Below, piece by piece: positions 58,924 to 64,000 of a DNA stretch of 64,000 bases. The notes below the pieces were generated by a model. It made no database searches and had not been told where the DNA came from. It was given only the letters and a program-made list of their open reading frames with translations. Origin of the DNA: Paenibacillus sp. JJ-100 (lineage in GTDB: Bacteria > Bacillota > Bacilli > Paenibacillales > Paenibacillaceae); contig NZ_CAOJCM010000002.1 in assembly GCF_948329825.1 (NCBI RefSeq), forward strand, positions 620,001 through 684,000, written 5' to 3'. Each line of letters starts with the position of its first letter. Within the stretch, counting starts at the first letter, position 1. The position numbers and the translations under genes are program-made.

Positions 58924-59892
58924 TTACTGTTTCTGTTTCTGTTCCGATTCCTTGGATTCCTTGAATTCTTCTTTTGATTCCTCGGTTTTGCGTGCCAGCG
59001 GAATGCCGTTTTGCTTGGCATACCATGCCTCATAATGATGTACTGCCACACCTGCGAATGATGAATGAGTGTCACCCAGTTCGAACACTTTCTGCATCTC
59101 TTCGTCCATATTGCTGATCGGTTTGCGGAAAAAAGTCAGGTGATCCCCCTCGTGTGTATCTCCGAGCTCTGCTCCAATCCAGACTTTTTTGCCCAGATCA
59201 TCCGCTTCGGCGAGTTCTTCTTTGGAGAGATCATACATCTGCTGCCCGCTGTCCCGATAAGCCATAATAGCCACCGCATCGAAACGGGAGATAACCCAGC
59301 GACTGAATGTCTCATTGCCTCCAGCCGATTGACGAGCATCGAGCCAGAACGGGATCGCTGCACTCATTTCGAGTCCGGCAGCCTTTCCGGCTTCCGTCCA
59401 GACCTCCATATTGTTCTGCCACTCGGCAATGACACGGCTCTCCTCATTCTCCCAGCGTCCGAGCTGATACGGCTCGACATCGAGCTGAATGCCCACAAAG
59501 CGTTCGTTTTTGGCAGAAGATGCATTATATGCTCTCACCTGCTCAATAAAAGCAAGTCCCTCGGCCCGTTTTTCCCGATAGGCCCAGTCCGCATGACCGT
59601 TAAGGGCGTGCACCTCGATCTCTGCATTTGTCGCCGCTGCTATGAACTTACGGTATGCCGTTTCAGACACTTCATCCTGAAGTTGTAGAAAAATGGTGTC
59701 CACACCCTGCTCTTTGGAGAACGTTATGATCTCAGGTGTCTGCTCTGTAATGATTGACGTATCCCACAGCCAGGTCGCCTTATGTTCCTCGTGCGAAAAC
59801 CATTTAAATAGCCAGGACATCAGTAGCAGGCAGAGCACCACAGCCACAATTGCCCATTTTGTCATACCTGCCAACTTGCCCTGTCTTCTCAT
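58924..59892 (-). CDS. Membrane-anchored TIM-barrel, glycoside-hydrolase-like protein
   Basis: A 322-residue protein with one N-terminal membrane helix (about 12-31: WAIVAVVLCLLLMSWLFKWF) and an outside domain that reads like a TIM barrel: TWLWDTSIITEQTPEIITFS, VDTIFLQLQ, IEVHALNGHADWAY, VGIQLDVEPYQLG, FDAVAIMAYRD, VWIGAELGDTHEGD. The acidic pair in QLDVEP at the end of the fourth strand and the YRDS step resemble GH18-like or related hydrolase relatives. A Glu/Lys-rich tail ends it. It is the last gene of the nucleotide-sugar and glycosyltransferase operon, so polysaccharide trimming is plausible. The specific activity is unknown. Confidence 0.6.
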   Translation of the reverse strand: MRRQGKLAGMTKWAIVAVVLCLLLMSWLFKWFSHEEHKATWLWDTSIITEQTPEIITFSKEQGVDTIFLQLQDEVSETAYRKFIAAATNAEIEVHALNGHADWAYREKRAEGLAFIEQVRAYNASSAKNERFVGIQLDVEPYQLGRWENEESRVIAEWQNNMEVWTEAGKAAGLEMSAAIPFWLDARQSAGGNETFSRWVISRFDAVAIMAYRDSGQQMYDLSKEELAEADDLGKKVWIGAELGDTHEGDHLTFFRKPISNMDEEMQKVFELGDTHSSFAGVAVHHYEAWYAKQNGIPLARKTEESKEEFKESKESEQKQKQ

Positions 59893-59900
59893 AAGTCCCC

Positions 59901-61268
59901 TCAGACAAGAACCGCTTCACTTGGCTCTAGCACAGGATGCTGTACCGAGTGACCAATTTTATAGATGTGTGGGTGTGTATACGCACGGAATGCATTACGT
60001 GTATCCAGAATTGGTACACCCAATTCCGCAATATCAAAATAAGGCAAGTCGCTGTGGTTCGTAATCAGTACGATGCAATCATACGTTTTGAACTGCTCCA
60101 GATTGAAGGCTTCGCTGTGTACCGTTTCACCGTGTTTGTCCTTGAACGACTCTGCATGTGGGTCATAATAGCTCACATTTGCGCCGCTTTCTTTGAACAG
60201 CTCGTATACTTCCAGTCCTGGTGATTCACGCAGATCAGCAATGTTCGGTTTATATGACATGCCGAGCAGCAAGATTTTGGATTTACGAACAGACTTCGCG
60301 TATTCATTCAGGATTGTAGACGTTTTGTTGAGTACGTAGTACGGCATATTGTCATTCGTGGATTGCGCCAATTCAATAAATTTGCTGTAAAAACGGAATC
60401 CTTTGGCCTTCCATGACAGATACATCGGGTCGAGCGGGATGCAGTGTCCACCGATACCTGGACCTGGATAGAACGGCATGAAGCCGAACGGTTTCGTCGC
60501 AGCCGCGTCAATAACCTCCCAGATGTCGATCCCCATACGGTCACACATCATCGCCATTTCATTGACAAAGGCAATGTTAACGCTGCGGAAGGTATTTTCC
60601 AGCAGTTTGGACATCTCTGCTACTTTAGGTGAAGATACGGGAACTACAGTTTCTACATATTTGCTGTATAGCGCCGTTCCCAACTTCAAGCAAGCTTCGG
60701 TTGTACCGCCGATCACTTTTGGTGTATTAAACGTGGTAAACCGGCCGTTGGACGGGTCCACTCGCTCAGGGGAGAAGCATAGGAAATAATCTTTGCCGAC
60801 TTCATGTCCAGCCTTGTCCAGCTCTTGCTGGATTAGCTCTTCCGTAGTCCCCGGATATGTCGTGCTTTCTAGTGTGATCAGCATCCCTGGTTTCATATGC
60901 AGCTTGATCTGATCCACAACTGTTTCAATGTACGAGGTATCTGGGTCCTGGTTTTCGCTGAGCGGTGTCGGTACGCAGATGCTCAATGCGTCAATGACGC
61001 GTAGCATGCTGTAGTCGGTTGTTGGCTGAAAACGACCGGTTTGCATTATTTTTTTCAATTCGTCGGACGAAATATCGTGAATATAGGAATCTCCATGATA
61101 GATGCTGTCGACTTTGGAAGCATCCAAGTCGATGCCGATCACGGTAAATCCTTGGTTAACCATCTCCACCGCAAGGGGAAGGCCGACGTAACCGAGGCCG
61201 ACAACGCCAAGTACCGCTTCTTTATTTTCGATCGCATTCAGTAAGGTGTGAAATTGTTGATTCTCCAT
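59901..61268 (-). CDS. UDP-sugar 6-dehydrogenase (UDP-N-acetyl-hexosamine/UDP-glucose type)
   Basis: A 455-residue NAD-dependent nucleotide-sugar dehydrogenase that oxidises the C6 alcohol of a UDP-sugar to an acid. Marks: LGVVGLGYVGLPLAVEM nucleotide-binding loop, STTYPGTTEE, FSPERVDPSNG, NTFRSVNIAFVNEMA and the catalytic Cys in GIGGHCIPLDP, then the C-terminal SPGLEVYELF. The EPGT-like TTYPGTT pattern with NEMA/PFGFMPF is closer to WecC/CapL-type enzymes than to plain UDP-glucose dehydrogenase. The ATG at 61268 has GGAGGG seven bases upstream; a frame of 17 more codons is less likely. Product feeds the glycosyltransferase in the same operon. Confidence 0.88.
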   Translation of the reverse strand: MENQQFHTLLNAIENKEAVLGVVGLGYVGLPLAVEMVNQGFTVIGIDLDASKVDSIYHGDSYIHDISSDELKKIMQTGRFQPTTDYSMLRVIDALSICVPTPLSENQDPDTSYIETVVDQIKLHMKPGMLITLESTTYPGTTEELIQQELDKAGHEVGKDYFLCFSPERVDPSNGRFTTFNTPKVIGGTTEACLKLGTALYSKYVETVVPVSSPKVAEMSKLLENTFRSVNIAFVNEMAMMCDRMGIDIWEVIDAAATKPFGFMPFYPGPGIGGHCIPLDPMYLSWKAKGFRFYSKFIELAQSTNDNMPYYVLNKTSTILNEYAKSVRKSKILLLGMSYKPNIADLRESPGLEVYELFKESGANVSYYDPHAESFKDKHGETVHSEAFNLEQFKTYDCIVLITNHSDLPYFDIAELGVPILDTRNAFRAYTHPHIYKIGHSVQHPVLEPSEAVLV

Positions 61269-61353
61269 GATATTCCCTCCGGACAATATATTTTGATGTA
61301 ACTTGTATGAATAATCCATTCAAATCCTGTAGATCAGATGTCTCTCTTATCTT

Positions 61354-62157
61354 CTAGTGCAAGCAGCGTCTGATTCGAGCATCCAGCTCTACAGGAGAGA
61401 ACGGTTTGGTCATATAATCGTCTACCCCGCTACGGAAGCACTGACTAATCGTCTGCTCTACCCGTTGTTCCGTCAACACGACGATTTTTGGGGGTTGCTC
61501 GACCTCTAGCTTCTGGATATGGTGAATGAACGGAATTCCATCGATACCATACAAATTCAGCTCAGTCAGCACCAGATCCGGTGTTACTTTTTCGATGAGG
61601 TCGAGTGCGGCGAGTCCATCCACCGCTTCGTAAGTTTCGTATCCCTGCATCTTCAAACGCAACTGTAAAAATTCCCGGACCGTTGGATCGTTATCTACAA
61701 TCAAAATCCGTTCCGGTTCATCCTTGGTGTGCTCAAGAGTGTAGATATGAATCTCCGATGAATCCACAAGATTTGAAGATTCGGCCATATGCTGAATCGT
61801 TGCCTTCGAAGGGCGCTCCCCCGGCGGGAAACTGGCTAGTGTGATCTGCGGATCCGCACCAGGAACGCTCTCCTGTAGATCATGTTTAATCCGAAGGCCT
61901 TCATAATGAACTTCATTCAGCGAAAGCCCTGGAATTAACACCGCAACCGTCTGTGTGCGCTCATCTTGCCACACCTGAAAAGAGGTATATCCAACGCGCT
62001 CCAGATGTGTCCTGACCTGTTGCTCTGGCTGAATCTGACCTGCACAGTGAATGAACATTAAGCCACAAGCTTGGGCACCCGTTTCCTTCAGCTGCTGTTC
62101 TACACTGCGATACACATCCACGGCAGCCTCACGCTGCAATGTCGCCGTATTTGGCAT
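61354..62157 (-). CDS. Response-regulator-like protein without phosphoacceptor Asp
   Basis: About 267 residues. Residues 1-145 are a domain rich in strands and helices with a GGDEF-like outline (ACGLMFIHCAGQIQPEQQVR) but without a GG(D/E)EF motif. Residues 150-267 are a receiver domain: ILIVDNDPTV, GYETYEAVDGLAALDLIEKV, LVLTELNLYGIDGIPF, TEQ, DDYMTKPF. The Asp that is phosphorylated in normal receivers is Glu199 here, and the acidic pair is Asp-Asn. A Glu often mimics the phosphorylated state, so it may be constitutively on. The ATG at 62157 has AAAGGTGG eight bases before. It lies between the glycosyltransferase and the dehydrogenase. Confidence 0.8.
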   Translation of the reverse strand: MPNTATLQREAAVDVYRSVEQQLKETGAQACGLMFIHCAGQIQPEQQVRTHLERVGYTSFQVWQDERTQTVAVLIPGLSLNEVHYEGLRIKHDLQESVPGADPQITLASFPPGERPSKATIQHMAESSNLVDSSEIHIYTLEHTKDEPERILIVDNDPTVREFLQLRLKMQGYETYEAVDGLAALDLIEKVTPDLVLTELNLYGIDGIPFIHHIQKLEVEQPPKIVVLTEQRVEQTISQCFRSGVDDYMTKPFSPVELDARIRRCLH

Positions 62158-62344
62158 GTTCTTTTCCACCTTTCTCCTCCATGTTTTAAACAAGTTCAAC
62201 ACGTTTACACGTACATTCCGATGACAGAACAACCTTCCGATGCAGCTTTCTTTCTGAAAGCTTTTAACTTCGTTTCTTCAGATTATTTCTGTCCTCTCCG
62301 TCATCGTGTAAAAATGGAGTTGAACATCTATACTGTTGTTACTG
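62158..62344. other. Gap between glycosyltransferase and response-regulator genes
   Basis: About 190 bases containing the ribosome site for the gene at 62157 (GGAGGAGAAAGGTGG). No gene or strong promoter was picked out. Confidence 0.4.
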
Positions 62345-63760
62345 TTATGCCGCTTTGCTTGTGTCTTTAGATTCCTCGGACCAGCTTTGGCGTGTCATCG
62401 TACCCCATGAGTTGTTGTTTTGCAAAAATTGAATATGTCCTTGTAATCTCCATAGCACGCCGAGCTGATGATACCCTACAAATTTCAAAGCGGAGTAGAG
62501 AAGCATTTTGAACAGATCGGAAAGCTTGTTATACCGTTTGAACGCAATTTCCTCCAGAATCAGAGCACCTATGCTAAGTAGATATCCACTCACGAAGTTC
62601 AGCAATCCAAACAGGACGAGAATCGGCCACTGCGTCATGTCCAGAAGCACGTACCCTGCCAAAGCAAGCAGCCCGGTAATACGGAAGTACGGATTCAGTG
62701 CTTCAAAAATAACGTTATACGGCATGGTTATGAGCCCCATAACTTTATATTTCGGATTGAACAGCATGCCGCGATTTTCTAGCATGTTTTTCAGATTCCC
62801 TCGTCCCCAGCGTTTACGCTGACTGGACAAAATACGGTAAGAATCTGGTGCCTGCGTCCAGCACACTGCTTCAGGACAAAAGGCGACGCGGTATTTCAGT
62901 TTATTTTCCAGCATATAGCGGTGAAGCTTGATAATAATGTTCATGTCCTCACCTGGATAACCATCGCGATAACCGCCCACGGCAATCACCGCATCCTTGC
63001 GGAACATACCGAATGCACCAGAGACGATAATCAGACCATTCATGTGACTCCAGCCAATTCGTCCCCCCAGAAAGGCTTTCAGGTACTCAATGGACTGGAA
63101 CATCGGCCAAATCTTGCGCGGGAGTGACACATCCTGAACCGCACCATTTTCAATTTTGCAACCATTCGCAATGCGCACATCTCCGCCGATCGCAACGGTC
63201 TCTTCTGGATTCTCCATATACATGCGAGCCATACGAATTAACGCATCTTTTTCCAGCAGTGAATCGGCATCGATGGAAGATATGAGCGGATAATGGGACA
63301 AGTTGATCCCCGCGTTAAGAGAATCCGCCTTACCTCCATTTTCCTTGTCGATGACATACAGATCCGGGAATTCCGGGTTATGATAGATGCCTCGAATCGT
63401 CTGACACGGGATCTTCCCGCGAATCTGCGTATTCGGTACCGGCTTCAGGCGGAATTCCTCCAGCAATACCTTTAAGGTGGAATCACTGGAACCATCGTTT
63501 ACTACGATGACCTCATACGTTGGATAGTTCAGTGTCATCAGGCAGTTTACATTTTCAATAATCGTCAGTTCCTCGTTGTACGCTGGCACCAGCAAGGATA
63601 CCGAAGGTACTAGCTCCGAGCCGGATAACGTATTGTACTTGGAGTAATGTGACCGTCGGAAGATCGTCCAAATATTACGGAATGATAAAGCCAGTATCGA
63701 AAAGTAGAGCGCATTAACAAACACCACATAATAGATGGCGACCATACCGTAGATGAGCAA
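62345..63760 (-). CDS. Membrane-bound GT2 glycosyltransferase (polysaccharide synthase type)
   Basis: A processive-type synthase of at least 471 residues. N-terminal membrane helices are followed by the GT2 domain: SLLVPAYNEELTIIEN, VIVVNDGSSDSTLKV, ISSIDADSLLEKDA (DxD), GAFGMFRK, GYPGEDMNII (acceptor Glu-Asp) and the QRKRWGRGN product-binding motif, then three or four further helices. Relatives make poly-N-acetylglucosamine, hyaluronan-like or cellulose-like chains. Start: the listed TTG is weak. The frame extends upstream to a CTG at 63775, seven bases after AGGAGGGG, overlapping the previous gene, which would give the more natural start LLRDLLLIYGMVAIY. Confidence 0.85.
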   Translation of the reverse strand: MLIYGMVAIYYVVFVNALYFSILALSFRNIWTIFRRSHYSKYNTLSGSELVPSVSLLVPAYNEELTIIENVNCLMTLNYPTYEVIVVNDGSSDSTLKVLLEEFRLKPVPNTQIRGKIPCQTIRGIYHNPEFPDLYVIDKENGGKADSLNAGINLSHYPLISSIDADSLLEKDALIRMARMYMENPEETVAIGGDVRIANGCKIENGAVQDVSLPRKIWPMFQSIEYLKAFLGGRIGWSHMNGLIIVSGAFGMFRKDAVIAVGGYRDGYPGEDMNIIIKLHRYMLENKLKYRVAFCPEAVCWTQAPDSYRILSSQRKRWGRGNLKNMLENRGMLFNPKYKVMGLITMPYNVIFEALNPYFRITGLLALAGYVLLDMTQWPILVLFGLLNFVSGYLLSIGALILEEIAFKRYNKLSDLFKMLLYSALKFVGYHQLGVLWRLQGHIQFLQNNNSWGTMTRQSWSEESKDTSKAA

Positions 63761-63767
63761 TAAATCT

Positions 63768-64000
63768 CTAAGCAGTGTAATCCCCTCCTACTGTTGCAAC
63801 GCCTGCACGTTTCTTGGCTGGTCGGTTTTCACCGCGCACCGGACCAAAGTAACGTTCGTATAGCAATCTTTTTTTGTTATGTGCGATCATCTGCTCGACC
63901 GCCTTATGGTCAGATCCCGATTGCTGCATGGTGCTCTCAATCTGCTGCATGGCAATCTCGCGCTCTGCACCTGTTCCTTGCACGGCTACCTGACACAATG
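63768..64000 (-). CDS. 3' end of an unknown gene cut by the window edge
   Basis: Seventy-odd codons open to the right edge of the window, rich in Gln, Glu, Arg and Lys (EREIAMQQIESTMQQSGSDH, RLLYERYFGPVRGENRPAKK), ending GDYTA. No family is recognised from this part. The stop lies inside the region from which the glycosyltransferase is probably started, so the two genes overlap and are likely cotranscribed. Confidence 0.6.
   Translation of the reverse strand, partial: LCQVAVQGTGAEREIAMQQIESTMQQSGSDHKAVEQMIAHNKKRLLYERYFGPVRGENRPAKKRAGVATVGGDYTA

Noticed and set aside
1..64000. CRISPR arrays, rRNA or tRNA genes
   Set aside because: No regularly spaced direct repeats and no tRNA cloverleaf or rRNA sequence were seen by eye; a covariance search was not possible.

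Overview
The window looks like chromosome from a Paenibacillus-like, endospore-forming member of the Bacillota. The evidence is strong AGGAGG-type ribosome binding sites, sigma-A-like promoters, a SleB-type cortex hydrolase, a YolA-like secreted protein, DUF3139 proteins and an NiaP-like carrier. This is an inference from gene content; no rRNA or tRNA gene was seen.

Region 1 (about 41880 down to 11500, minus strand) is one long gene cluster that reads as a contractile injection system of unusual type. It opens with a candidate promoter at 41850-41879. A single 722-residue sheath protein follows, which looks like T6SS TssB joined to TssC. Then come an Hcp-like tube protein followed by strong hairpins, a J-domain protein, two FHA proteins, an intact PP2C phosphatase, a membrane protein with a catalytically dead PP2C domain, two unrecognised possible baseplate proteins, and an Hsp70-like ATPase with a SAP-like N-terminus. 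After this core come two copies of a delivery module. Each has a 259-residue-type baseplate or fibre-like protein, an Eag-like (DcrB/DUF1795) chaperone, a short VgrG, a pentapeptide-repeat adaptor, a small adaptor, a PAAR-like DUF4280 tip, a long VgrG with a C-terminal toxin, and an immunity gene. Module 1 is 29663-20167 and module 2 is 19640-11521. An IS30 transposase remnant lies between them and the first gene of module 2 is truncated there. I saw no ClpV, TssE, TssJ, TssL or TssM homologue in the window. A VWA-domain membrane protein is encoded divergently at 42203.

Region 2 (11500 to 1) is an AT-rich graveyard and store of toxin-immunity cassettes. Several orphan toxin ends are fused to the same linker DNA that precedes the toxin in the full-length VgrG effector of module 2. 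Families include PoNe-like PD-(D/E)XK nucleases (two copies, both broken), YwqJ-like deaminase remnants (two copies), and a lysine-rich nuclease-like toxin. Intact immunity genes (SUKH, SUKH-3, DUF6630-like, Imm47-like, pentapeptide repeat) sit downstream. The block 1861-5168 is a diverged duplicate of 8449-11424, and a family of hairpins marks several cassette boundaries.

Region 3 (44300-51500) holds unrelated single genes: endonuclease V, a small zinc-ribbon gene beside a toxin remnant, a YolA-like secreted protein, decayed pseudogenes, yaaA, a DUF3139 gene, an exported protein, a membrane protein and a SleB-like hydrolase. Most are separated by clear hairpin terminators.

Region 4 (51578-58438) is a minus-strand operon of an LLM flavin monooxygenase, a lipoprotein binding protein and two CUT1-type permeases, with an NiaP-like MFS carrier just downstream. 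An AraC regulator is divergent, with recognisable promoters for both directions and a palindrome over the operon -10 box. Region 5 (58545-64000) is an exopolysaccharide-type cluster: a membrane glycosyltransferase 2, a response-regulator-like protein whose phosphoacceptor Asp is Glu, a nucleotide-sugar dehydrogenase and a membrane-anchored TIM-barrel protein. It ends in a strong terminator.
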